This document shows, in pieces, positions 18,323 to 25,904 of a DNA stretch of 54,465 nucleotides. The notes beneath the pieces are model-generated. The model worked only from the letters and a program-made list of their open reading frames with translations, was not told the DNA's origin and searched no databases. A program made the position numbers and the translations under genes. Source of the DNA: Planctomycetota bacterium. Lineage in GTDB: Bacteria; Planctomycetota; J058; JAJDCQ01. Numbering within the stretch: position 1 is the first letter of the stretch; each line of letters opens with the position of its first letter. The DNA lies in assembly GCA_029260755.1 (NCBI GenBank), contig JAJDCQ010000141.1:1-54465 (forward strand), read 5' to 3'.

Positions 18323-20083
18323 ATGCCCGACACGCCCTTCGAGACCGGCCCCGCCGACGATCCCGCCGCGCCTCCTCCCGAGGCGGCGAAGGTGGCGGCG
18401 ACGGCGAAGACGTCCGGGTCGGCGGCGGCGGCGGCGGAGCCGCTCCCGCCCATCAAGATCCCGCCGGCCGGCTGGAGCGGCGGGGCGATCATCCGCAAGG
18501 AGCTGATCACGCTCCTCCGGGCGCCGCGGGCGTTCGTGTTCCTGGTGATCGTGCTCGGGATGCTCACCGGGATGGTGATCATCGCCTGGCCCCCCACCAC
18601 CCTCGTCGGCGTCCGCGCGGCCCTCTCGCGGAACCTCTTCCAGACGATCGCGACCGGCGAGTTCGTCCTCCTCGCCTTCCTGGCCCCGGTCTTCAGCGCC
18701 GGGGCGATCACCCTCGAGCGCGAGAAGCAGAGCCTCGACCTGCTCCTGACGACGCCGATCCGTCCGTCGCGGATCCTGCTCGAGAAGTTCATCTCGGCGT
18801 TCGTGTACCTGCTCCTCATCCTCATCGCGACCGCGCCCGTCGTGAGCGTCACGCTGTTCCTGGGCGGCGTCTCGATCCAGGACCTGATCCTGAGCTACGT
18901 CCTGTTCGCCGCGGCCGGCGCCCTCTTCACCGTCGTCGGCCTGACGTGCTCGACGTTCTTCCACCGGACGTTCGGCGCGCTCGTCGCGACCTACCTCATC
19001 GTCCTGCCGCTCGGCGGCGGCGTCCTCGCCCTCTACACGAGCTACACCGCCGAGGCGGCGACGCGCGGCGGCGGCGTGCCGGTCAGCTTCGTCGTCGCGT
19101 TCGTGCAGTACGGCGCGCTCCTGTCGGTCATCCCGCTGATCGCGGCGACCGTGAGGCTCTCGCGTCCGCCGCCGGCGCCGCCGAAGTCGCTCGAGGACGA
19201 GAACCCCGATGAGCAGCGGATCCTCTCGCTCGATCGCTCCCGGTTCCCCGACAAGCTGCTGATTCCGGGGCGCCTGGGGACGTTCCTGGAGGACTGGCGA
19301 AACCCGGTCCTCGAGAAGGAGATCCGGTTCGAGATCTTCGGCAAGGGCAGCCTGCTCATGCGGGTGATCATCCTGGTCGGCTTCGTCGCCTCGATCCCGT
19401 TTCTGTGCACGCTCCTCACCCCCTACGAGCGGTGGTACGGGATCTACCTCGTCCTGTTCGCGCTGCTGGTGACGCCGTCGTTCGCGGCGAACTCGATCAC
19501 CCAGGAGCGCGAGCGGGAGACGCTCGACCTGCTCCTCGCGACGCCGCTCACGGCGCGGACGATCGTCACCGGGAAGCTCCTCGGGACGATCCGGAGCCCG
19601 ATGGTGCTGATCGCGCTGCTGGTGCCCTACTACATCTTCGGGCTGCTCGCGGGGCAGTTGACGATCGCCGAGCTGGTGATCGATCTCCTCATCGTCGGGA
19701 CGGCCGTCATCCAGTGCGCCGCGATCGGCCTGGCCGCGAGCGCGATCTGTCGGTCGACCCTCGCCGCGATGGTCTCATCCTACGTCGTCCTCCTCGGGCT
19801 CTACATTGGCCCGGTGATCCTCTACGCGTTCCTCGAGGCGTTCACCCGCCTCTCCTACGAGACGCTCGGCTGGACGACGATCACCAGCCCGATCGCCGCG
19901 ATCGGCAACGCCCACTTCGTCGAGGCGCCGCCGGACGGGGACGCGGTGCGGAGCTACGTCCTCGGCGACGGAGCGGGGCTGCTCTGGCAGGTGCACCTCG
20001 CCCAGGCATGGGTCGTCACGACCCTGTCGGTCGTGATCGTCATGGCGGTCGTCCGTCGCCTCGCGAACCCGCGGGCGAGCTGA
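18323..20083 (+). CDS. ABC-2 type permease, two fused halves
   Basis: A 586-residue integral membrane protein made of two homologous ABC-2 permease halves. Each half has an N-terminal helix and a cytoplasmic coupling segment: TLEREKQSLDLLLTTPI in the first half and TQERERETLDLLLATPL in the second. About six helices surround each. The first 45 residues are a disordered Ala/Pro-rich tail. The start at 18323 is chosen because the frame upstream overlaps the divergent kinase gene and lacks conserved sequence. It transports an unknown substrate and needs a separate ATPase. The only one in the window is 5393-6601, 12 kb away, and the coupling segments resemble those of NosY-type (COG1277) partners of CcmA-like ATPases. 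Confidence 0.85.
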   Translation: MPDTPFETGPADDPAAPPPEAAKVAATAKTSGSAAAAAEPLPPIKIPPAGWSGGAIIRKELITLLRAPRAFVFLVIVLGMLTGMVIIAWPPTTLVGVRAALSRNLFQTIATGEFVLLAFLAPVFSAGAITLEREKQSLDLLLTTPIRPSRILLEKFISAFVYLLLILIATAPVVSVTLFLGGVSIQDLILSYVLFAAAGALFTVVGLTCSTFFHRTFGALVATYLIVLPLGGGVLALYTSYTAEAATRGGGVPVSFVVAFVQYGALLSVIPLIAATVRLSRPPPAPPKSLEDENPDEQRILSLDRSRFPDKLLIPGRLGTFLEDWRNPVLEKEIRFEIFGKGSLLMRVIILVGFVASIPFLCTLLTPYERWYGIYLVLFALLVTPSFAANSITQERERETLDLLLATPLTARTIVTGKLLGTIRSPMVLIALLVPYYIFGLLAGQLTIAELVIDLLIVGTAVIQCAAIGLAASAICRSTLAAMVSSYVVLLGLYIGPVILYAFLEAFTRLSYETLGWTTITSPIAAIGNAHFVEAPPDGDAVRSYVLGDGAGLLWQVHLAQAWVVTTLSVVIVMAVVRRLANPRAS

Positions 20084-20087
20084 GCTG

Positions 20088-20117
20088 TTGCGTGGGTGTC
20101 CCGGTCCGCCGTAGGAT
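20088..20117 (+). promoter_or_regulatory. Promoter for 20155-21204
   Basis: TTGCGT (20088-20093), an 18-base spacer and TAGGAT (20112-20117), followed about 25 bases later by the ribosome site GGAGGGGAG of the gene starting at 20155. Confidence 0.55.
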
Positions 20118-20154
20118 CGCGCGGGGATCGGGAGATCCGGACGGAGGGGAGACC

Positions 20155-21204
20155 ATGCGCGTCACCGTGACCCTCGCCGCCATCACGACCGCCGCGGCGG
20201 TCGTGGTCGGCCTGGCCGCCGCCGACGTCGTCCGCGCGGACATCTTCCAGGTGTCCGACGGGCGGCGGATCGAAGGAGCCGTCGTCTCGGAGAGCGCGGA
20301 CGAGGTCGTCATCCTCTCCGACGAGCACGGCGAGCTCACCCTCGCGACCTCCGAGATCACGAAGCGGCGCAAGTCGACGCCGCCTGAGACCGGCTACCTC
20401 CGGCAGCGGAGCCGCAGCCCCGACACCGCCGACGGGCACTTCAAGCTCGCGAAGTTCTGCGCCAAGCGCGGAATGAAGAACCTCGCCCAGGCCGAGATCG
20501 AGCGGACGATCGAGCTCGACCCCGACCACGCGGGCGCCCGCAAGGCGCTCGGGCAGGTCCAGCGCGACGGGGAGTGGATCAGCCAGGAGGAGGACATGCT
20601 CGCGCGCGGCTACGTCCGCTTCTGCGAGCAGTGGGTCGCCCCCGACAAGCTCGACCGGGCGCGGCGGAAGCGGCTGATCGCGGTCGACCTCCACGTCGGC
20701 TTCCCGAGCGACGAGTCCGAGGAGGCGCTCCGCGAGTTCGCCGACACCGTCGAGCAGACGAGCGAGCTCCTCTGGAAGCTGACCGACCGGCAGATGTACG
20801 TCGCGACGGTGACCGTCTCGGACAAGCTGAAGGGCGGCAACGTCCAGATCCGACCGAAGGCGGAGATCACCAAGGTGTGGCCCGACGGCAAGGAGCACGT
20901 CGGCTGGTGCTCGAAGGGCTCCGACATCGTCACCGAGCGAGACGTGCAGTCCTACACCCTCGCCCACTCGGTCCTCCATCTCGTCGGCTACCTCGACGAC
21001 GAGTACGCCACCGGCGGCAACGAGGTCTGCGAGAGCTGCATCATGGGCGGCACCGGCTCCGAGCTCTGCTCGGCCGACACCCACCGCGCCGACGGCCAGC
21101 AGAACTGCAAGGCCAGACTCGCCGCGCGCTTCCCGGTGAAGTTCCCCAACCCCGACGCGACCGGCGACCTTCCCGAGACGGTCGTGACGATCAAGGACCG
21201 GTAG
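20155..21204 (+). CDS. Secreted TPR protein with degenerate metalloprotease-like C-terminus
   Basis: A 349-residue protein with a signal peptide (about 1-28). A small beta domain follows (DIFQVSDGRRIEGAVVSES), of the type common at the N-terminus of planctomycetal secreted proteins. One or two TPR-like helices lie near 90-140 (AEIERTIELDPDHAGARKAL). The C-terminal domain has the layout of HExxHxxGLxDEY metalloproteases near residue 270 (LAHSVLHLVGYLDDEY), then a Cys-rich CESCIMGG...CSADTH segment. The catalytic glutamate of HExxH is absent: the sequence is HSVLH. It may be an inactive relative or a binding protein. The gene has its own promoter and a palindrome directly after its stop. Confidence is good that it is a gene, low on function. 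Confidence 0.75.
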   Translation: MRVTVTLAAITTAAAVVVGLAAADVVRADIFQVSDGRRIEGAVVSESADEVVILSDEHGELTLATSEITKRRKSTPPETGYLRQRSRSPDTADGHFKLAKFCAKRGMKNLAQAEIERTIELDPDHAGARKALGQVQRDGEWISQEEDMLARGYVRFCEQWVAPDKLDRARRKRLIAVDLHVGFPSDESEEALREFADTVEQTSELLWKLTDRQMYVATVTVSDKLKGGNVQIRPKAEITKVWPDGKEHVGWCSKGSDIVTERDVQSYTLAHSVLHLVGYLDDEYATGGNEVCESCIMGGTGSELCSADTHRADGQQNCKARLAARFPVKFPNPDATGDLPETVVTIKDR

Positions 21205-21224
21205 TGTCCCGAGCTCGGGACACT
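21203..21224. terminator. Perfect 22-bp palindrome
   Basis: AGTGTCCCGAGCTCGGGACACT is a perfect inverted repeat beginning at the last base of the TAG stop codon of the TPR gene. With no loop and no T-run it is either a bidirectional terminator or an operator for the ATPase gene that starts 53 bases later. Confidence 0.5.
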
Positions 21225-21238
21225 AGCGACACCGGGCC

Positions 21239-21268
21239 TTGCGACGGTAGGGCGGGGCAGCCTACCCT
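21239..21268 (+). promoter_or_regulatory. Promoter for the AAA ATPase cassette
   Basis: TTGCGA (21239-21244), an 18-base spacer and TACCCT (21263-21268), ending nine bases before the ATG at 21278. The weak -10 and very short leader suggest low-level, nearly leaderless expression. Confidence 0.4.
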
Positions 21269-21277
21269 GAAACAGTC

Positions 21278-22153
21278 ATGAGACTTCTGAGCGTCGAGAT
21301 CGAGGGCTTTCGGTGCATCACCGAGAAGATCCGGCTCGACCTTCGCGCGTCCGACGGCAAGTCGCCGCTCTCCTTCGCGGCGATCGTCGGTCCGAACGGG
21401 TCGGGGAAGACGACGATCCTCGAGGCGATCGCCGGACTCATCAGTCGGGTGATGGCCGGCGCGTTCTCGGGCGGCGTCGAGAAGGCCCAGCACATCGACC
21501 TCGAGCTCTCGAGCGGTCCGCGCCTTCGACTCCACCGCGGGCGCCTCAGATGTGGAGACCGAAGTCAGCTCATCGCGCCCGATGCCGAGGCTCTCGACCG
21601 CACCCTCTACTTCCCGAGCGGACACGACCCGTACCTCGTAGAAAACCTCGCCCTGGAAGCCGAGTCGCGAGCGGATCCTCAACCGCTACGATCGCTTCTC
21701 TTTCGAGCGAGCCCCACGCGGATTCACCTCGTTCATCAGTGGCTTCTGAGGCAGGAGCTTCTCGGGCAGACGGCGACCGACCTCTGGGCGATCCTCAACG
21801 AGTTCATGGGCGGTCTGGAGTACCTCGGCGTGAACTCCGACGATCATGTCCTCTCGTTTCGGAGCCACGGAGAGGTCGTCGGCTTCAATCAGCTAAGCAG
21901 CGGTCAGCGGCGCGCGATCATCCTCTTTGCTGAGGCCTTCATGCACTGCGCCCCCGACGGGATCCTCCTCTTCGACGAGCCCGAGGCGCACTTCCATCCG
22001 AGCTGGCAACGGAGGCTCCGGGGCGCCCTGACGCAGCTCCTGCCCGAGGGGCAGATCATTCTGGCGACGCACTCCCCCTTCATCGTCGACGGCCTCGATG
22101 CCGCCGAGCTCCACATCCTCGGTCCTGTCGATGACGAGGTCCCGACGACGTGA
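21278..22153 (+). CDS. AAA/SMC-like ATPase
   Basis: A 291-residue compact ATPase of the RecF/AAA_15/AAA_21 type. It has Walker A VGPNGSGKTT near residue 40, an ABC-like signature LSSGQRRAI, Walker B GILLFDEPEAHFHP, and a final ILATHSPFIVDG. The middle is a short helical insertion instead of a long coiled coil. It overlaps the next gene by four bases (GTGA), so it heads an operon. Such ATPases often work with a partner nuclease or hydrolase in defence or stress cassettes. Here the third gene is a truncated metallo-beta-lactamase, and the function of the intact system is unknown. Confidence 0.85.
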   Translation: MRLLSVEIEGFRCITEKIRLDLRASDGKSPLSFAAIVGPNGSGKTTILEAIAGLISRVMAGAFSGGVEKAQHIDLELSSGPRLRLHRGRLRCGDRSQLIAPDAEALDRTLYFPSGHDPYLVENLALEAESRADPQPLRSLLFRASPTRIHLVHQWLLRQELLGQTATDLWAILNEFMGGLEYLGVNSDDHVLSFRSHGEVVGFNQLSSGQRRAIILFAEAFMHCAPDGILLFDEPEAHFHPSWQRRLRGALTQLLPEGQIILATHSPFIVDGLDAAELHILGPVDDEVPTT

Positions 22154-22578
22154 GCAGCGCGATCAAGCTCATCCGCGGCGACGCGCGGTTCGGGAACCGA
22201 ACGGTCCGCGCGTCCGAGGTCTTTGCGTCCGAATCGCCCGCGACCGCGCCCGCGCCCGTGGCGGAACGCGAGCTCGACGTGGTCGTCAAGAGCCTCGATC
22301 GGGACGAGGGACGCGTCGAGATCACCGGCGGCGATGGCAGGACCCGCGAACGGTACCTCTCGATCGAGAGCCTCCGGGCCGTCGGCGCGGCGCGCCCGGG
22401 CGGCCGGGCCAAGCTGCACGTCGTGGTGCGGCCCGACGGGCGCTACGAGATGGAGCTCCGGCGCGCGTCCTCGCGCGTCGGCGCCCCGGACGCGGTCGCG
22501 GTGACCGCGGCCGTCGCCGACGAAGAGCCGCCCGAGTCCTTTCTCCTCGCTCGCCCCGACGCGCCTCGAATCGCGTGA
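22150..22578 (+). CDS. Hypothetical protein between ATPase and truncated hydrolase
   Basis: A 142-residue protein with a GTG start overlapping the ATPase stop (GTGA). The central part (ELDVVVKSLDRDEGRVEIT...RERYLSIESLRAVG) looks like a small beta-rich domain. The N-terminal and C-terminal parts are Ala/Pro-rich. No family is recognised. The overlap on both sides (its TGA also overlaps a downstream GTG) makes it the middle gene of a three-gene operon. Confidence 0.65.
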   Translation: MSSAIKLIRGDARFGNRTVRASEVFASESPATAPAPVAERELDVVVKSLDRDEGRVEITGGDGRTRERYLSIESLRAVGAARPGGRAKLHVVVRPDGRYEMELRRASSRVGAPDAVAVTAAVADEEPPESFLLARPDAPRIA

Positions 22579-22662
22579 TCCGTCTCCACGTTTGCAACGT
22601 CGGGCAGGGCGACGGAATCGTCGCCTCGCGACTGTCCGTACCTTCGCGCCCCCTGACCCTCC
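22575..22662 (+). pseudogene. 5' remnant of a ComEC-like metallo-beta-lactamase gene
   Basis: A GTG overlapping the upstream stop (GTGA) opens the sequence VIRLHVCNVGQGDGIV. This is the first strand and VGQGD motif of ComEC/Rec2-type metallo-beta-lactamase-fold hydrolases. After about 16 residues the reading becomes unrelated (ASRLSVPSRP...), and the convergent gene ends at 22663. The HxHxDH part is missing, so the gene has been cut by a deletion near 22624. Confidence 0.6.
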
Positions 22663-24222
22663 CTACCTCTTCTTGTTCCGCTTCTCGATCTCCTTGGCGA
22701 GCTTCTTGGTCACGCGGACGATCGCCTTCACCGCGCTCTGCCGCTCCTTCCACGGGGTGTCGGGCTGGACGTCGGGCACGCTGACGCCGAGACGTCGTCC
22801 GAGGATCGGGAGCATGTCGACCAGGAGGGGGTAGGGCGGGTTCGTCTCGAGGAACGTCCCGATGAAGGGGAGCGCCTCGTCGGGGGGCTCGCCGCCGTTG
22901 CGCTTCACCGATGTCAGGGGGCGCTGGGGCTTGGCGTTGGGGTCGGGTGGCGGCGGCTCGAGGTGGCCGAGGATCCTCCAGGCGACCTCCTTCGCGCGCC
23001 ACTCGGCGCATGGGCCATCGGTCGTGGTGAGCATCTCGCCGGCCGCGTGGAGGCTCGCCGGCCAGTGCTTCGCCAGCACCTCGTTCGCCGCGGGGTTCTT
23101 TCGGTCGCCGCCGGCGGCCGCGAGGGCATCGACGAGCGCGGTGCGGTCGGCCTCGTCGGGGATGGCCTGGATCGCGGCGAGGTTGAGGATGGCGTCGCGC
23201 GGCAGCGAGCTGCCCCGGCCTCCGGCGGTGAGCCGGTCGCGGGCGGCGACGATGCTCGCGATGAGGGCGACGTAGGCCGTCCCGGTCGGCGTCGCCTTCC
23301 GGTCGAGCGAGGCGCCTCCGTCCTCCCCCCGGTCGCGCCGGGCGAGCTCGTAGAGGCGCTTCTCGACCGGCTCCCAGGCGGCCCTCCACCTCTCGGGCGT
23401 CTGGCCGATGAGGTGCGCTCCGTGGAGATGGAGCCACAGGCCCTCGAGGTCGAGCGCCTCGAGGGTCGTCCTCGCGAGCGCCTTCTCGGCGAGGGCGCGA
23501 TCCGCCTGGGCGAACACGAGCCCGACCGGCAGGGCCGCCGCCGCGATCGCGGGGTCCTCGTCCTCGCCCGGGATGACGGCGCCGTCCTCGCCGGTGTGGG
23601 CGAGGAGGAACTCCTTGGCGCTGGCGATGGCGTCCTCGCCGTCGGCGCCCGCCCGCGCCCCTTCGCGCACCTCGAGCCCGGCGGTCTTCGCGTTCTGGAG
23701 GGCGATGACCGCGCGGACCGTCACCCGCACCTCGGAGTCGTGCCGCCGGTCCGGGGCGAAGCCGCCGTCGGGCTTCTGGAGGGCGACCAGCTTGTCGACG
23801 ATCTCCTGCGCGGCCTGCTTGAGCTTGTTGTCGCGGCTGATTCCGTAGAGGTGCGCGAGCGCGCTCGCCACGGCGATCTGGTTCTCGGTCGTGTCGGCGT
23901 CCTTGACCTCGCCGTCCTTCACGCCTTTCTCGACGCCGGCCTTCAGGACCTGGACGAGCTTCTTGTAGACGCCGTAGCGGTGGGTGTGGCCGAAGCGGAG
24001 GAACGCCTCCAGGGCGAGCGCGCGCGTCGCCGAGTCGAGCCCCTTCGCCGGCTTCTCGAACGAGCCGTCCTTGCGCGCCTCTCGCCCGAGCCAGTCGAGC
24101 GACCGCTGCCCGAGCTCGCGGATGCCGGGCTCGCCGGCGCGGGCGGGCGCCGCCGCGGCCAGCGAGAGGCCGAGCGCGGCGGCGAGGGCGATGCTGGGCG
24201 AGACGGCGCGGGCACGGTTCAT
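22663..24222 (-). CDS. Secreted terpenoid-cyclase-like toroid protein
   Basis: A 519-residue protein with a signal peptide (1-29, ending APARAGE). Helical repeats of the prenyltransferase/squalene-cyclase toroid type follow. They include RSLDWLGREARKDGSF near residue 40, DKLVALQKPDGGFAPD near 145, and the QxPDGGF-type QW motif. The catalytic DxDD or DCTAE motifs of true cyclases are not seen, so it is more likely a binding or structural protein. Such proteins are frequent in planctomycetes. It is the last gene of a minus-strand run beginning at 29857, with a 28-base gap after glycerol-3-phosphate dehydrogenase. Its C-terminus is Lys/Arg-rich. Confidence 0.75.
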   Translation of the reverse strand: MNRARAVSPSIALAAALGLSLAAAAPARAGEPGIRELGQRSLDWLGREARKDGSFEKPAKGLDSATRALALEAFLRFGHTHRYGVYKKLVQVLKAGVEKGVKDGEVKDADTTENQIAVASALAHLYGISRDNKLKQAAQEIVDKLVALQKPDGGFAPDRRHDSEVRVTVRAVIALQNAKTAGLEVREGARAGADGEDAIASAKEFLLAHTGEDGAVIPGEDEDPAIAAAALPVGLVFAQADRALAEKALARTTLEALDLEGLWLHLHGAHLIGQTPERWRAAWEPVEKRLYELARRDRGEDGGASLDRKATPTGTAYVALIASIVAARDRLTAGGRGSSLPRDAILNLAAIQAIPDEADRTALVDALAAAGGDRKNPAANEVLAKHWPASLHAAGEMLTTTDGPCAEWRAKEVAWRILGHLEPPPPDPNAKPQRPLTSVKRNGGEPPDEALPFIGTFLETNPPYPLLVDMLPILGRRLGVSVPDVQPDTPWKERQSAVKAIVRVTKKLAKEIEKRNKKR

Positions 24223-24250
24223 CGGTCGATCTCCGAGACGGCCGAAGGGG

Positions 24251-25900
24251 TCAGGTCGCGAGGCCGGCCGCGCGTCGGCTCGCGCGGACGATCTCCTCCT
24301 GGGCGAGGTCGGCGCCCGCGATCACCGGCGCCCGCTGACGCCAGCGGAGCGCCGCGAACCGGGCGATCTCGGCCCGCGTCTCGTCGGCGTCCCAGCCGAG
24401 CACGCTGCCAGCCACGCCCGCCGCCGGCAAGAGGCAGTCGCTCCCCTGGCACGGCCCGCGACCGAGCCGCGTCCGCCTCGCGACGTCCTCGAGCGTCCGC
24501 GCGCGCTCGCGCCGGATCGCGTGGACGATCTCGGCGGCGAGGGTCGGCTCGGTCCGGCAGACGACGGCGGCGAGCTCGGGCTCCTCGCGGATCGGCGCGA
24601 GCACCTCGCGCGTCTGGCTCCCGTGGCGACGCTGGAGACGCGCCACGGCGAGCGGCGGAACGGCGAACTCGCGGGCGAGCTCGTCCGCGCTCTCGAGGTC
24701 GCCGGCGCCCTGGAGGACGCGCACGCCCGTCTCGCATCGGCCGAGGTCGTCGCGCCCGAGGCGGCCCGCGATCGCGTCGACGCCCTCCTCGCTCATCACA
24801 CGGTAGGCGGCGAGCTTCCCGCCGGCGAGCGAGAGCAGCCCGGGCGCCCCCTCGCCGGCGTGGTCGAGGACGCGGTGGCCGCGGCTCAGGTCGTCCTCGT
24901 AGCGCCCGGACGCCCACAGGGTCGGGCGCACGCCGGCGAAGGCGCGGATGAGTCGGTAGCGCCGGATCGCGGGGAAGACCGTCTCGGTCGCCTGGAGGAG
25001 ATACTCGACCTCGTCGTGGGTGATCGGGATCTCCCCCGGGTCGCCGTAGTAGTCGTCGTCGGTCGTCCCGACCCACGTCTCGCGGTCGTGCGGGATCAGG
25101 AAGAGCTGCCGCCCGTCGACGGCGGGGAACATGATCCCGACGTTCGTGATCCGACGGTCGAAGACGAGGTGGACGCCCTTCGCCGGCCGGAGCCGCACCG
25201 ACGCGCCGGCCAGCCCGGCCACCTTGCCCGACCACGGCCCGGTCGCGTTCATGACGCAGCGGCCGCGCACCTCGTGGGCCGCCCCGGTGATCCGGTCGCG
25301 CGCCGCGACGCCGCGCACCGTCCCGTCGGCGTCGCGGATGAACCGCCGCACCTCGACGCCGTTCCGGACGACCGCGCCGTGCGCCTCGGCGTCGAGCGCG
25401 TTCTCGAGGGCGAGGCGGGCGGCGTCGACGCCCCACTCGTCGAGCGAGACGGCGCCCTTCACCGCGGGGGTGAGCCCCGGCTCGAGGCGGAGGCACTCCT
25501 CGCGGTCGAGGCGCGTGCTCGGCTTGCCGCCTTTGAGCGGAACGTACTTGTCGTAGAGCCGGCAGAAGATCTCGACCGCGTTCAGCCCGCGGAAGCCGGT
25601 GTGGCGGACGGCCGGGTAGAGAAACGGGATCCGGTAGAGGAGATGGCTCGCGATCTTCGCGATCCTCCCCGAGTCCTCGCACGAGACCTTCGTCGTGTCG
25701 GGATCGTAGAGGAGGTACCGGGCGCCCCCGTGGATCATCCCGCTGCTGGCCTGGGTCGTCTCCCCGCCGAAGTCGCTCCGCTCGAGGAGCGCGACCGACA
25801 GCCCGCGCAGGGCCGCGTCGCGCGCCATGCCGCAGCCGTTGATGCCGCCGCCGACGATGACGACGTCGAACTCGATCGCGGCGAGGGGGTCGGCGGCCAC
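24251..25900 (-). CDS. glpD: Glycerol-3-phosphate dehydrogenase (FAD-dependent)
   Basis: A 549-residue protein of the GlpD/GlpA family, oxidising sn-glycerol-3-phosphate to dihydroxyacetone phosphate at the membrane and passing electrons to quinone. The FAD-binding motif GGGINGCGMARDAALRG is near residue 17, followed by SSGMIHGGARYL and FIPHDRETWVGTTD-like family segments (here FLIPHDRETWVGTTD). The C-terminal DAO_C-type helical domain includes QGSDCLLPAAG. The length agrees with the family. The start is a GTG at 25900, four bases after the stop of the upstream gene, so it is part of an operon. Two cysteines in GPCQGSDC resemble GlpA-type tails, but there is no separate Fe-S domain. Confidence 0.9.
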   Translation of the reverse strand: MAADPLAAIEFDVVIVGGGINGCGMARDAALRGLSVALLERSDFGGETTQASSGMIHGGARYLLYDPDTTKVSCEDSGRIAKIASHLLYRIPFLYPAVRHTGFRGLNAVEIFCRLYDKYVPLKGGKPSTRLDREECLRLEPGLTPAVKGAVSLDEWGVDAARLALENALDAEAHGAVVRNGVEVRRFIRDADGTVRGVAARDRITGAAHEVRGRCVMNATGPWSGKVAGLAGASVRLRPAKGVHLVFDRRITNVGIMFPAVDGRQLFLIPHDRETWVGTTDDDYYGDPGEIPITHDEVEYLLQATETVFPAIRRYRLIRAFAGVRPTLWASGRYEDDLSRGHRVLDHAGEGAPGLLSLAGGKLAAYRVMSEEGVDAIAGRLGRDDLGRCETGVRVLQGAGDLESADELAREFAVPPLAVARLQRRHGSQTREVLAPIREEPELAAVVCRTEPTLAAEIVHAIRRERARTLEDVARRTRLGRGPCQGSDCLLPAAGVAGSVLGWDADETRAEIARFAALRWRQRAPVIAGADLAQEEIVRASRRAAGLAT

Positions 25901-25904
25901 CGAG

